Below are positions 39,038-49,244 of a stretch of DNA of 64,000 nucleotides, piece after piece. This DNA is from Hymenobacter sp. BT559 (GTDB lineage: Bacteria > Bacteroidota > Bacteroidia > Cytophagales > Hymenobacteraceae). A program made the position numbers and the translations under genes. Where the stretch lies: contig NZ_JAELXV010000004.1 of assembly GCF_016427535.1 (NCBI RefSeq), positions 372,001 to 436,000 on the forward strand, given 5' to 3'. Numbering within the stretch: the first letter of the stretch is position 1; each line of letters opens with the position of its first letter. Under the pieces are notes generated by a model, which worked only from the letters and a program-made list of their open reading frames with translations, searched no databases and was not told the origin of the DNA.

Positions 39038-39568
39038 AAATCTTCCTCGCCGCACCGGAAAAAACAGTAGTTGCACTATCAGCATGACTACGCTGGTGTA
39101 CAAGATGCTGACGCCCACCCGCCCTAGGGTCACGAGCGGGTGCTGCAACGAGCCCAGCTCCAGAAAGAAAAAGGCCACGTGGTGCACCGTCACGAGCAGC
39201 GACAAGTACACTAAAAACCACTGCCAGCCCATCTGGTGCACATTCACGGTGTCTTGGGCATCATAGCCGTCGCGCGGCGTAAGCAGGCGCAGCACCCAGG
39301 GCCGCAGGTAGGCTAGCAGCACGGCCGAGGCGGCGTGCAACCCGCCCGTATCGTGCGCAATATCAACGGTAAAGCCCATTGCAAACCCTAATAGTAGCTG
39401 CAGAGCGATGGGCGTGTTGATAGGCAAAAACAGCAAAAACCCTAGGTAGAAGAAATTCCAGCCTAGGTTAAACAGCACCACGCTGCTGTTGTCGAACAGC
39501 AACACGTAGAGGCCTACGTACAGGGCAAAGCGCAGCAACTGCCCGCCGATGGTTGCGACGATGCTCAT
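39032..39568 (-). CDS. mreD: Rod shape-determining membrane protein MreD
   Basis: 178 residues with about six transmembrane helices and the weakly conserved MreD pattern (FLPINTPIALQLLLGFAMGFTVDIAHDTGGLHAASAVLLAYLRP). It works in the elongasome with MreB and MreC. Its start overlaps the mreC stop by four bases (ATGA), implying translational coupling. Its stop lies within a heptamer repeat. The genes that usually follow in this lineage, mrdA (PBP2) and rodA, are absent here. Confidence 0.9.
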   Translation of the reverse strand: MSIVATIGGQLLRFALYVGLYVLLFDNSSVVLFNLGWNFFYLGFLLFLPINTPIALQLLLGFAMGFTVDIAHDTGGLHAASAVLLAYLRPWVLRLLTPRDGYDAQDTVNVHQMGWQWFLVYLSLLVTVHHVAFFFLELGSLQHPLVTLGRVGVSILYTSVVMLIVQLLFFPVRRGRFQ

Positions 39569-40587
39569 GGCTTTTTGGCTTTAGCGGCTTGGGCCTGGGC
39601 CGCCTTCACGGGGGCCGGCAGCTCGCCGGTGTGCTGCTCTAAGGAGTCGCGCTCGGCGCGGGGCGGCGTGGGCACCACGTACACGTAGGTGAGGCGGCTA
39701 AAATCGACCCCTAGGCGCAGCGTCACGGTCGAAAAATTCTTGTTGGGCTCGGTCGTGAACGACTCAACAGTGCCGATAAACACGCCGGCCGGAAACACCG
39801 AGTTGTAACCCGACGTCACGACCGAGTCGCCTTTTACTAGCCGGTTTTGGCGCGGAATGTAATCGAGCATGGCGTGCGAGTAGTCGGTACCCTCGGGCCA
39901 GCTCACGCTGCCAATGGTACCATCGCGTTTGATTTGGGCCGCCACTTGCAGCTTGGAGTGCAGCACTGAGGCCACGCGGGCGTAGTGCGCGCTCACGGCT
40001 TGCACCTTTCCCACTACCCCCGCCGCGCTAATTACGCCGCGGTCGGGCTGCACGCCATCGACGCTGCCCACGTTCAAGGTCAAGTAGTTGTCTACCTCGC
40101 GCAGCGAGTTGTTAATCACGCGCGCCGGCACCAGCGGCTGGGTGGCCTGCTTGCTGCCACCCAGGAGCAGTGTGTCGGGCCGTAGCGAGCCCTGGGCTCT
40201 CAGCTTGGCATTTTGCGCAAGCAGACCCGGCGCCGTCGCTACCTGGGGGGTAGCGGGGCGTAAGTGCCGGTATACGATGCGGCCCAATGTGTCGCGACCT
40301 ACGGGCAGCGAGTCGGCTTCGCGGTGCGCAAAATCGGGGGGAAAGAGCTGGCGGCGCAGTTGGGCATTATCAGCTTGCAGCTGCTTATTCAGCTCATCGA
40401 GCCGGAAGTAGTCGGTGACTTGAGTGCGGCGAGCCAGCAGCACGCCCATGTAGGCATTGGCCGAGTTGAAAAACGCGGCCCGCTGGTACGAGCTGTTGGT
40501 CAAGAAGAAATACAAGCTCACCACCTCCAGCAGCACAAAGAGCATAACTCCTTGGTAGCGCAGCAAAAAAGCAATGAGGTTACGCAT
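39565..40587 (-). CDS. mreC: Rod shape-determining protein MreC
   Basis: 340 residues: a short cytoplasmic N-terminus (MRNLIAFLLRYQ), one transmembrane helix (about 14-34), a coiled coil (TDYFRLDELNKQLQADNAQLRRQL) and the periplasmic beta-domain (LNVGSVDGVQPDRGVISAAGVVGKV, SVVTSGYNSVFPAGVFIGTVE). It bridges MreB and the periplasmic wall synthases. It ends with an Ala/Lys/Pro-rich tail. The ATG at 40587 is used because the membrane helix follows directly; an upstream in-frame codon lies in the heptamer repeat. Confidence 0.93.
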   Translation of the reverse strand: MRNLIAFLLRYQGVMLFVLLEVVSLYFFLTNSSYQRAAFFNSANAYMGVLLARRTQVTDYFRLDELNKQLQADNAQLRRQLFPPDFAHREADSLPVGRDTLGRIVYRHLRPATPQVATAPGLLAQNAKLRAQGSLRPDTLLLGGSKQATQPLVPARVINNSLREVDNYLTLNVGSVDGVQPDRGVISAAGVVGKVQAVSAHYARVASVLHSKLQVAAQIKRDGTIGSVSWPEGTDYSHAMLDYIPRQNRLVKGDSVVTSGYNSVFPAGVFIGTVESFTTEPNKNFSTVTLRLGVDFSRLTYVYVVPTPPRAERDSLEQHTGELPAPVKAAQAQAAKAKKP

Positions 40588-40595
40588 ACAATTAC

Positions 40596-40664
40596 TAATG
40601 AGCAATGAGCAATGAGCAGACTAGTAAGGCAGCCTGTCCATTGCTCATTGTTCATTGTTCATTA
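40596..40664. repeat. Heptamer-phased inverted repeat between mreB and mreC
   Basis: Left arm AATTACT-AATGAGC-AATGAGC-AATGAGC; right arm on the opposite strand AATGAAC-AATGAAC-AATGAGC-AATGG. The TAA stop of mreB lies at its right edge and the mreC start 9 bp beyond its left edge. It would form a hairpin within the operon transcript. Confidence 0.7.
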
Positions 40665-41687
40665 AGTCAGAAGGACGCCCCGGAAGGCTACGATGTCCTT
40701 GATGGCCTTGCCGGTGCCACGCACCACAGCGCGCAGCGGGTCTTCGGCAATGTGGATGGGCAGCTTGGTTTTGGCAGCCAAACGCTTGTCGAGGCCGCGC
40801 AGCAAGGCGCCGCCACCCGTCAGATGAATGCCGTTCTCGTAGATGTCGGCCGACAGCTCGGGCGGACTGATTTCCAAGGCTTTCAGCACAGCCTCCTCGA
40901 TTTTGGCCACCGACTTGTCGAGGGCAATCGCGATTTCGGACGACGTTACTTTAATCACCTTTGGGATACCCGTCATCAAGTCGCGGCCACGCACCTCGTA
41001 GTCAGGAGGCGTTTGTTCGAGCTCGGTGAGGGCCGCGCCCACCTCAATCTTGATGCGCTCGGCCGAGCGCTCGCCGATGAGCAGGTTGTGCTGGCGGCGC
41101 ATGTAGTCGAGGATGTCTTGGTTGAACACGTCGCCGGCCGTCTTGATAGACTGGTCGCAGACGATGCCCGACAGGGCGATAACGGCAATCTCGGTAGTGC
41201 CACCTCCGATGTCGATTATCATCGAGCCCACGGGCTGCTCCACATCGATGCCGATACCTATGGCGGCCGCCATCGGCTCCTGTATCATCCACACCTCCTT
41301 GGCCCCGGCGTGCTCGGCCGAGTCGCGTACGGCGCGCTTCTCCACCTCCGTAATGCCGCTCGGAATGCAGATAACCATGCGGTGCGAGGGCTGAAACAGG
41401 CGCGTGCGGGTGTCGATGAGCTTAATGAGACCCTTTATCATCTCCTCCGCGGCGTGGAAGTCGGCAATAACGCCGTCTTTCAAAGGCCGGATGGTCTTGA
41501 TGTTATCGTGGGTCTTTTCGTGCATCTGCTGGGCCTTGCTGCCCACGGCGATGACTTTATTAGTAGTGCGGTCTTTGGCAATGATGCTGGGCTCATCCAC
41601 CACGATTTTGTCGTTGTGAATGATAAGCGTATTGGCCGTGCCCAGGTCAATGGCGATGTCGCTGGTCAGGAAGTTGAAGAAGCCCAT
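40662..41687 (-). CDS. mreB: Rod shape-determining actin homologue MreB
   Basis: 341-residue bacterial actin. Phosphate loops IAIDLGTANTLI and IIDIGGGTTEIAVIAL, the connecting DSAEHAGAKEVWMIQEPMAAAIGIG and the adenosine motif HLTGGGALLRGLDKRL are all intact. It polymerises under the inner membrane and positions the elongasome. It heads mreBCD, 77 bp downstream of purH, and has its own promoter-like element. Confidence 0.97.
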   Translation of the reverse strand: MGFFNFLTSDIAIDLGTANTLIIHNDKIVVDEPSIIAKDRTTNKVIAVGSKAQQMHEKTHDNIKTIRPLKDGVIADFHAAEEMIKGLIKLIDTRTRLFQPSHRMVICIPSGITEVEKRAVRDSAEHAGAKEVWMIQEPMAAAIGIGIDVEQPVGSMIIDIGGGTTEIAVIALSGIVCDQSIKTAGDVFNQDILDYMRRQHNLLIGERSAERIKIEVGAALTELEQTPPDYEVRGRDLMTGIPKVIKVTSSEIAIALDKSVAKIEEAVLKALEISPPELSADIYENGIHLTGGGALLRGLDKRLAAKTKLPIHIAEDPLRAVVRGTGKAIKDIVAFRGVLLT

Positions 41688-41725
41688 TATAGAAAAGGCG
41701 GCGAGAAGCAGAGGAAATGAATAGA

Positions 41726-41733
41726 CAAAGGTA
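41726..41733 (-). promoter_or_regulatory. -7 promoter element of mreB
   Basis: TACCTTTG on the minus strand, 38 bp upstream of the mreB ATG, matches TAnnTTTG. The TTG nearest the -33 position is 25 nt away, slightly longer than usual, so strength is uncertain. Confidence 0.5.
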
Positions 41734-41764
41734 CGGCCGAAACGGCCGCCCTAACGTCCAACTT

Positions 41765-43288
<1,524 letters not shown>

Positions 43289-43524
43289 ATAAACGGGGAG
43301 CAGTGAAGCGCAAAAGATGGAGAAACCGCGGGCGGCGGCCGGGCTAGGCCGGTGCAGTAAGCGGTTTGATGCCGCGAAGGTACACCCGCTAGCAGGCGTC
43401 CCCAAGCTGCCCGCCGGCCTACTAGCGCTCGGCATTTAGTACGCTGGAGGTAACTCGCAGGGCCCTTTTACAGTTAAGATTAGTTCATACGGCACTCATT
43501 TTGACCGACTCGCGCTCTTATTTT

Positions 43525-44760
43525 ATGCTAAAGGACTTACCATCGGCTGTTACCGCCCAGTCGCTGTCGCCCTTACTTCCGCTGGGCGTGGCGTGCGCCA
43601 GCTGTCCACCTGGCCCGGCCCTGGCCGTAGCTACGGCCGCTCGCCTGGCTCCACACTTGCTGGGCCGCGCCGCTGATACTGACCAAGTAGGCGGTTTTCC
43701 GACCCAGGAATTTGCTTGGCTGCGCGAGGCCGGGCTCCTCACGGCCGCGTTGCCCACCGCCCTAGGTGGCATGGGCCTAGGCGAGCCCACCGCTGCGCTG
43801 GCGCTGCTGCAAGTGCTCTACCACGTGGGCCGCGGCAACCTAGCCGTAGGACGTCTTTTTGAAGGCCACGTCAATGCGTTGCTACTGATACAGCGCTTTG
43901 GCACGCCGGCCCAAGTGGCCCGGTTTGCGGCCGATGCCCGGGCGGGCCACGTGTTTGGGGTCTGGAACACCGAAAACCCGGCCCGCGGCGTGCGGCTAGA
44001 GTTTCTGGCCGATGGGCGCTACCGCCTGCACGGCGCCAAGACGTTTGCCTCGGGCTCGGGCCACATCACGCGGCCGCTGCTTACCGGCGCGCTGCCTGGC
44101 AACCATGGCTGGCAAATGCTGGTGCTACCCGCCGATGAGCAACGCCCCGCACTAGACCGCAGCTTTTGGCGGCCCCTAGGTATGCGGGCCACGGCTAGCT
44201 TTATCGCCGACTTCGAGCGCCTCGAAATCGAAAGCGACTGCCTGCTGGGCACACCCAATGATTACTATAAACAGCCCTGGTTTGGGGGCGGGGCGGTGCG
44301 CTTTGCGGCCGTGCAGCTGGGCGGCGCCGCGGCGGTGCTCGACGAAACCCGACGCTTTTTGCGCAGCCTAGGCCGCACCGATGACCCTTACCAGCGCCAG
44401 CGCCTGGGCGAGATGCTGACCATGCACGAAGCCGGCCAAGGCTGGCTGCGCGGCGCCGCTACCCGCGTGCCGCTGCCCGTGCAGGCCAACGATGTTCCTG
44501 CCCCGGACGCCACCAGCGCGGCCCTGGCCTACGCCAACCTCATGCGCACGGCCACCGAAGAAATATGCCTGCGCACCTTGCAGCTGGCCGAGCGCTCGGT
44601 GGGGGCACGGGGCCTGCTGCAGCCCGAGCCCTTCGAGCGCTTGCACCGCGACCTCACGCACTACCTGCGCCAGCCTGCCCCCGACGCCATCCTAGCCGAT
44701 GCCGGCCGCTTTGCACTGGATTCGGATAAGCCCAGCTTCGAGCTGTGGCAGCCACTATAG
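43525..44760 (+). CDS. Acyl-CoA dehydrogenase-like flavoprotein
   Basis: 411 residues with the N-terminal helical domain (TQEFAWLREAGLLTAALPTALGGMGLGEP), the middle beta domain (GVWNTENPARGVRLEF, LHGAKTFASGSGHITRPLL) and the C-terminal helical bundle (AVQLGGAAAVLDETRRFL, ending HYLRQPAPDAILADAGRFAL). The usual catalytic Glu motif of medium-chain enzymes is not obvious, so it may act as an oxidase, dehydrogenase or hydroxylase on a carrier-bound or glycosylated substrate. It is the first gene of a unit with a PIG-L deacetylase and a NodS-like methyltransferase. The ATG at 43525 is used; a TTG at 43501 is also possible. Confidence 0.8.
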   Translation: MLKDLPSAVTAQSLSPLLPLGVACASCPPGPALAVATAARLAPHLLGRAADTDQVGGFPTQEFAWLREAGLLTAALPTALGGMGLGEPTAALALLQVLYHVGRGNLAVGRLFEGHVNALLLIQRFGTPAQVARFAADARAGHVFGVWNTENPARGVRLEFLADGRYRLHGAKTFASGSGHITRPLLTGALPGNHGWQMLVLPADEQRPALDRSFWRPLGMRATASFIADFERLEIESDCLLGTPNDYYKQPWFGGGAVRFAAVQLGGAAAVLDETRRFLRSLGRTDDPYQRQRLGEMLTMHEAGQGWLRGAATRVPLPVQANDVPAPDATSAALAYANLMRTATEEICLRTLQLAERSVGARGLLQPEPFERLHRDLTHYLRQPAPDAILADAGRFALDSDKPSFELWQPL

Positions 44761-44810
44761 CTTGGGCTTGGTAGGCCGAACTGCTTTCTTCCGCTTCTAC
44801 TTCGAATTCC

Positions 44811-45566
44811 TTGTCTTCTCCCGACTCCCCTTTCCTGGCCTACCCTAAGCGGCCCGCCGACTTCGCCGCGACCCTAGGGGCCACTGTCATCATCATTCCG
44901 CACCCCGACGATGAGGCCCTGGGCTGCGGTGGCTTGCTGGCGCTGCTGCGCCAAGCTGGCCAGCCCGTGGCCGCCGTACTCACCAGCGATGGCAGCCAGT
45001 CGCATCCCCACTCGCAGGAGTTTTCGGCTGTGGCCCGGCGCGAGCTGCGCTATGCCGAGCTGCGCCACGCCCTGAGCGTGCTGGGGGTAGACGAGCGCGA
45101 CGACAACGTGCGCTACCTGCACCTGCTCGACGGCTCGCTGCCCACCGAAGGCCAGCCCGGCTTTGCGGAAGCGGCGGCGCAATTGGCTGATTTTCTAAGC
45201 GAAAAGCAGCCCGACACCGTGCTGGTGCCCTGGCGCCGCGACCCCCACCCCGACCACCGCGCCACGAGCCAGCTCACGGCCGCGGCGCTGGCGCAACTGC
45301 CGCAGCCCCCGCGCCGCGTCGAATACGTGGTGTGGGCTTGGGAGCGCGCCGCCCCCGAAGACCTACCTAGTGCGGAGGAGGCCGTCGGCTTTCAGCTCGA
45401 CATAGTGCCCGTGCTAGCCCAAAAGCAGCGCGCCATTCGGGCGCACCGCTCGCAGCTGGCGCCGGGCATCATCACCGACGACCCCAGCGGCTTTCTGCTG
45501 TCCGAATCTATGCTCGCGCATTTTGCCCAGCCCACCGAAGTCTTTCTAGAAGCTCTCACCCCATGA
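44811..45566 (+). CDS. PIG-L/LmbE-family deacetylase
   Basis: 251-residue zinc-dependent N-deacetylase of the MshB/BshB/PIG-L fold. The zinc motif PHPDDE is at residues 31-36 (VIIIPHPDDEALGCGGLL) and the third ligand in RDPHPDHRATSQL. Family members remove acetyl from GlcNAc-type sugars (mycothiol, bacillithiol, GPI precursors) or related amides. The start is TTG at 44811. It overlaps the downstream methyltransferase gene by four bases (ATGA), indicating coupling. Confidence 0.9.
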   Translation: MSSPDSPFLAYPKRPADFAATLGATVIIIPHPDDEALGCGGLLALLRQAGQPVAAVLTSDGSQSHPHSQEFSAVARRELRYAELRHALSVLGVDERDDNVRYLHLLDGSLPTEGQPGFAEAAAQLADFLSEKQPDTVLVPWRRDPHPDHRATSQLTAAALAQLPQPPRRVEYVVWAWERAAPEDLPSAEEAVGFQLDIVPVLAQKQRAIRAHRSQLAPGIITDDPSGFLLSESMLAHFAQPTEVFLEALTP

Positions 45567-46159
45567 ACGAGAACCAGCCCAACACCCTCGCCCCCCACTA
45601 CTTCGACGACGTGTACCGGGCCAGCACTGACCCCTGGCAGTTTGCCAGCAGCCCCTACGAGCGCGAAAAATACGCGGCGACCCTAGCCGCATTGCCTCGC
45701 TCCCACTACAACCGCGCTTTTGAGATTGGCGGCTCTATCGGGGTGCTCACGGCTCAGCTGGCGCCGCGCTGCGGCTATCTATTGAGCGTAGACGTGAGCG
45801 AGGCGGCCTTGGCCCAGGCCCGGCAGCGCTGCGCCAATTTGCCGCAGGTCGAAATCAAGAAGCTGCAGGTGCCTAACGAGTTTCCCGAAGGAGAGTTTGA
45901 TTTTATTCTGGTATCGGAAGTAGGCTACTACCTCTCGCCGGCCGACCTAGCCCGCGCCGCCGACCAGATGCTAGCGGCCCTGCCAACGGGGGGCCAGCTT
46001 CTGCTGGTACACTGGACGCCCGTGGTGCCCGACTACCCCCAGACTGGCGACGAGGTGCACGAATTTTTTCTGGCCAAAGCTCAGCCGGGCGGCCCGCTAC
46101 GCCACCTCACCGGCCAGCGCCACGACAAGTATCGCCTCGATTTGCTGGAAAAAAACTAA
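45563..46159 (+). CDS. NodS-like SAM-dependent methyltransferase
   Basis: 198-residue class I methyltransferase. The N-terminal signature YRASTDPWQFASSPYEREKYAATLAALP and motif I AFEIGGSIGVLTAQLA with LLSVDVSEAALAQARQRC match the NodS family, whose founding member N-methylates the deacetylated glucosamine of rhizobial Nod factors. Motif I reads GGSIG rather than GCSIG or GCGTG. It is translationally coupled to the PIG-L deacetylase, a pairing that suggests methylation of the freed amine. Confidence 0.88.
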   Translation: MNENQPNTLAPHYFDDVYRASTDPWQFASSPYEREKYAATLAALPRSHYNRAFEIGGSIGVLTAQLAPRCGYLLSVDVSEAALAQARQRCANLPQVEIKKLQVPNEFPEGEFDFILVSEVGYYLSPADLARAADQMLAALPTGGQLLLVHWTPVVPDYPQTGDEVHEFFLAKAQPGGPLRHLTGQRHDKYRLDLLEKN

Positions 46160-46188
46160 CCTAGGGCTCTCGCAATTGTCCCAAGCAA

Positions 46189-46241
46189 AACGGCTCGCAG
46201 GTTGGGCGGCGCACGGTGCGCCGCCCAACCTGCGAGCCGTT
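46189..46241. terminator. Bidirectional hairpin, 26-bp perfect stem
   Basis: Arms 46189-46214 and 46216-46241 are perfectly complementary (AACGGCTCGCAGGTTGGGCG and on) with a single unpaired centre base. It lies between the convergent NodS-like and glycosyltransferase genes. Confidence 0.75.
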
Positions 46242-46273
46242 CCTAGTTCTAAGTCGCGCAACTGGCGGCCGCG

Positions 46274-47584
46274 CTAGCAGTAGTTTTCTCCTTGGCGCAC
46301 GGCTTGGCGCAGCCAAGCCAGGGCTTCGCCGAGTGGCACGCGGGTGTCGTAAGGCTGCTCTAGCACGGCGCTGGCGCGCGTGCCCAGCACCCACTCCCAA
46401 AACGCCCCGAACGATTGAGCAGCGTGCAGCCTTTCATACATATCTCCAGCCTGCACGCGCAACATCAGGGCCCACTCACGGAATCCTGCGGGCGTGGGCT
46501 GGCTGCGCTGCTGCCAGTAGGCACGCAGCTCGCGCCGGGCCTGCCACAAGGCGGCGAGCTGGCGCGGACACTCTACCTCGGGCTCGCGCTGCTCCTGGGC
46601 GTTGGCAGCCCACTCGCGCAGCTGCCACGACAGCCCCACCTCTACTCGGCCTTGCTGCCGGGCCGAGGTGCTCACGCGCACCCTAGGGCTGTGGCGCACG
46701 GGCAGGTCGTGGCGGCACAGGGCGCGCCACAGGGCTTCATCTTCGAGGTAACGCACCACGGGCAGGCCGCCTACCTGGCGGTAAGCCGCCACCGTAAGTG
46801 CCAGGCTGGCGCCAAAGTGCTGGTGGTGGCGGGGCCAGGGGTCGTGCTGGCAGGGATCGAGCAAGCACTCTAGCTGGTTGCGCAGTAGGTAGTAGGTAGC
46901 ATCGCGGAGCTGGGTGCGGCGCACGGCCAGCGCATCGCTCACCAGGGGCTCGCTACACGGGTTCACGGCTACCAGCTCTTCGGGCTCAGGGTCGCCGGGG
47001 CGGGTAAGAATGCGCCCCCCCACGGCCGCGGCGCCGGCCGCTACTTCGGCTTGGCACGCGGCGAGCCAGTCGGGCGCTACCAGCGTGTCGGCATCGGTGC
47101 TAAGGATAATGCCCCCGGGGCCGGCAGTTAGCTCTAGGCGCTGGGCGGCGGCATCCATGAGCAGGCGGCGCGCCTGGCCCACGTGGGCCAGTTCGCCGGG
47201 CAGCTGCAGCTCGGCCACGTGCAGGGCCAGGCCGGGGTAGCAATAGGCCAGTTGGCGCACCACGGCGGCGGTGTGGTCCTGGCAGTTGTTGGCCAGCACG
47301 ATTATTTCTAGGCACCCTAGGGGCAGGGGGGTGCCGTCGAGCGTAGTTTGGGCGGCCAGCGCGGCCAGGGTAGCGGGCAGTTGGTGCGCCTCATCCTTGG
47401 CCGGGATGATAACGCAGGCTTTTAGCTCAGAGGCAGGCGGCGGCAGCTGGCGCCACAAGGCTCGCGCTAGCTGCGCGGGCGTGGTGAGGGGCCGTGGTAG
47501 CCGGGATTGCCGAGGCAGCAGTGCTGGGGTGGCCATGGCTTCACGCGTGGCGTGGAAGCGGGCGGGCGTAGCAAGATTGCTCAT
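46274..47584 (-). CDS. Family 2 glycosyltransferase
   Basis: 436 residues with a GT-A fold: ACVIIPAKDEAHQLPATLAAL at the start of the nucleotide-sugar domain, EIIVLANNCQDHT, the metal motif STDADTLVAPDWLAAC, and HQHFGASLALTVAAYRQVGGLP followed by LEDEALWRAL. The first 50 residues are basic and Pro-rich, and the C-terminal 150 residues are helical without recognised family. It converges on the deacetylase/methyltransferase unit; I recall the same four gene types clustered in proteobacteria, so it may glycosylate the substrate those enzymes modify. Confidence 0.85.
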   Translation of the reverse strand: MSNLATPARFHATREAMATPALLPRQSRLPRPLTTPAQLARALWRQLPPPASELKACVIIPAKDEAHQLPATLAALAAQTTLDGTPLPLGCLEIIVLANNCQDHTAAVVRQLAYCYPGLALHVAELQLPGELAHVGQARRLLMDAAAQRLELTAGPGGIILSTDADTLVAPDWLAACQAEVAAGAAAVGGRILTRPGDPEPEELVAVNPCSEPLVSDALAVRRTQLRDATYYLLRNQLECLLDPCQHDPWPRHHQHFGASLALTVAAYRQVGGLPVVRYLEDEALWRALCRHDLPVRHSPRVRVSTSARQQGRVEVGLSWQLREWAANAQEQREPEVECPRQLAALWQARRELRAYWQQRSQPTPAGFREWALMLRVQAGDMYERLHAAQSFGAFWEWVLGTRASAVLEQPYDTRVPLGEALAWLRQAVRQGENYC

Positions 47585-47803
47585 AGGGTAGCCGGTGTAC
47601 GCCCCTTTGCGCGCCTGGGATAGGCCACTGCTTGGCTATGAGGCCCAAACGGCTTCTACTTTAAGCTCGGTAGCAGTAAAATAAGCTGGGTATTTTATTC
47701 AAAGGCAACCGTTTAGCAAAATCCAATTTTTTATAAAAAAACTAGTGCTTTTAGCCAAGATAAAGCCTAGGCTAGCGGCGCAGACGTAGCTGACACCGAG
47801 CAC
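47585..47803. other. AT-rich intergenic region without a gene
   Basis: No credible coding frame or RNA was seen. The stretch 47680-47760 is unusually AT-rich for this genome (ATTTTATTCAAAGG, TTTTTTATAAAAAAA) and probably holds the promoter of the minus-strand glycosyltransferase gene. Confidence 0.5.
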
Positions 47804-47842
47804 AAAAAAGCCGCGCAGCCCAAGCGGCCACGCGGCTTTTTT
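47804..47842 (-). terminator. Terminator of the outer-membrane protein gene
   Basis: Twelve-base stem AAAAAAGCCGCG (47804-47815) with CGCGGCTTTTTT (47831-47842) and a 15-nt loop; T-runs on both strands, 47 bp past the stop of the minus-strand gene. Confidence 0.85.
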
Positions 47843-47888
47843 GACGAGTTAAGTTAGCCAGAAGCCTTACAGCTAGGTTAGCTCAGCC

Positions 47889-49106
47889 CTAGAAGGCCTC
47901 GCCAATGGCGAAGTAGAAGCCAGGGTCTTTGCCGAAGGCGTAGTCGAAGCGGAGGTTCACGCGGTCGCGCCGGATGAAGTTGAAGCGCGCCCCTACGCCG
48001 CCCGCCGTGTGGATACCCCCAAAGGTGTAGTCGCTGATGTTGTAGCCCACCTGCCCCACACCTAGGAAAGCGGCGGCATCGAGGCGCCAGAACAAGTGCT
48101 GGCGTAGCTCGGCCTGGGCGGTCATCATTTGGCGGTCGCGGTAGCGCTGTTCGTAGATGCCGCGCATCAGGTTGGCGTTGTCGTAGAGCGTGCCGCCTAG
48201 GTTAGCGCCGAGGCCGGCCAGCGCGTGCCACGGCACCGTGCCCGAGTGAAACTGCCCGAGGTACTGCAGGGCCAGAATAGTCCTGTTGCCGAAGATGGGC
48301 TGGAAGTGGCGGGCGTCAATCTGGTAGCGCACAAAGTTGTAGTCCGAGCCGATGTACTTGCCGTTGAACATCACCTGCAAGTCGAGCAGGTTGCCCCGCG
48401 AGGCACCTAGGGCCACATCGCGCGTGTCGAGGGTGAACACCGGACCTAGGCCCGACACGCCAAAGTTTTGGCGCTGGCGGTCGTCAAGGCGCGGGTCACC
48501 CTGCTGAAAATAATTGATGCCCCCAATCTCGTCGCCGTTGTCATTTACGCGGCCAGGCTGCGGCGCAATGTTGTACACCCGCGAAAAGCGGTATTGCAAG
48601 CCCACGAACCGGTTGGGAGCAATGCTCTTCTGGAAACGCTGGTTGATAATGAACAGGTTGAAGTCCAGAAACGAGCGGTTGCTGTTCGACACATCGTTGC
48701 CGATGCCGAAGTAGTAGAGGCGGTTTTTATAGGAGCTAATCTCGCCGTTGAGATAAAACTTCTCGCCCGGCGAATAGATGGTGTGCACAAACTGGAGCAG
48801 GTTCTGGCTTTCCTGCGTGGTCCAGTACTGCACACGGGCGTTGGAGGCGCGCGTGAGTGTGTCGGTACCAAAGCGGCCGCTCAGCAGCCCGCCCAGGCCG
48901 TAGCCAACGCCCGTTTCCTGCTGGTAAAACAGCACGGGGATGGGCAGAATCGTGATTCGCTTGGCCGGCTTAGGAATGTTAGCGGGCGGGGGAGGCGGCG
49001 TACCAGGTGTGCGGGTAGTATCGGGCTGGCCGGCTGGCAGGCCCTGGCCTTGGCTCACGAGCGACCCACCTAGTAACCCTGCCAGCAGCAGCGGAAAAAT
49101 GCGCAT
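47889..49106 (-). CDS. Outer-membrane beta-barrel protein (surface antigen/Omp85-like barrel)
   Basis: 405 residues. A signal peptide (MRIFPLLLAGLLGGSLVSQGQ) and a Pro-rich linker (TPPPPPANIPKPAKR) precede about 14-16 predicted strands with barrel signatures ITILPIPVLFYQQETGVGYGLGG, FTLDTRDVALGASRGNLLDLQV and the C-terminal VNLRFDYAFGKDPGFYFAIGEAF ending in Phe. It looks like the 16-stranded C-terminal barrel of BamA/surface-antigen proteins without POTRA domains. The ligand is unknown. The ATG at 49106 is set by the signal peptide. Confidence 0.85.
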   Translation of the reverse strand: MRIFPLLLAGLLGGSLVSQGQGLPAGQPDTTRTPGTPPPPPANIPKPAKRITILPIPVLFYQQETGVGYGLGGLLSGRFGTDTLTRASNARVQYWTTQESQNLLQFVHTIYSPGEKFYLNGEISSYKNRLYYFGIGNDVSNSNRSFLDFNLFIINQRFQKSIAPNRFVGLQYRFSRVYNIAPQPGRVNDNGDEIGGINYFQQGDPRLDDRQRQNFGVSGLGPVFTLDTRDVALGASRGNLLDLQVMFNGKYIGSDYNFVRYQIDARHFQPIFGNRTILALQYLGQFHSGTVPWHALAGLGANLGGTLYDNANLMRGIYEQRYRDRQMMTAQAELRQHLFWRLDAAAFLGVGQVGYNISDYTFGGIHTAGGVGARFNFIRRDRVNLRFDYAFGKDPGFYFAIGEAF

Positions 49107-49244
49107 ATAATGATGAAGAAAAGAAGTAGTGAGGGCCTCAACGCAATTAGGGCCCTGCTGGTTGGCTAAGGCATACCTAGGCGCCCGGCCGGGCGGCAAG
49201 CCCAACTGGCAAATAGTGCTAATTCCCTACGTTTCAAGGCGCCG

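Noticed and set aside
46161..46686. Possible genes overlapping the 46189-46241 hairpin
   Set aside because: Frames on both strands here run through a perfect inverted repeat and the end of the glycosyltransferase gene; their residues are low-complexity Arg/Ala/Pro.
43525..47584. Bacillithiol biosynthesis cluster
   Set aside because: PIG-L and glycosyltransferase genes occur in bacillithiol synthesis, but the BshC-type ligase is missing and the GT here is family 2, not the GT4 type of BshA; the NodS-like gene also does not fit.
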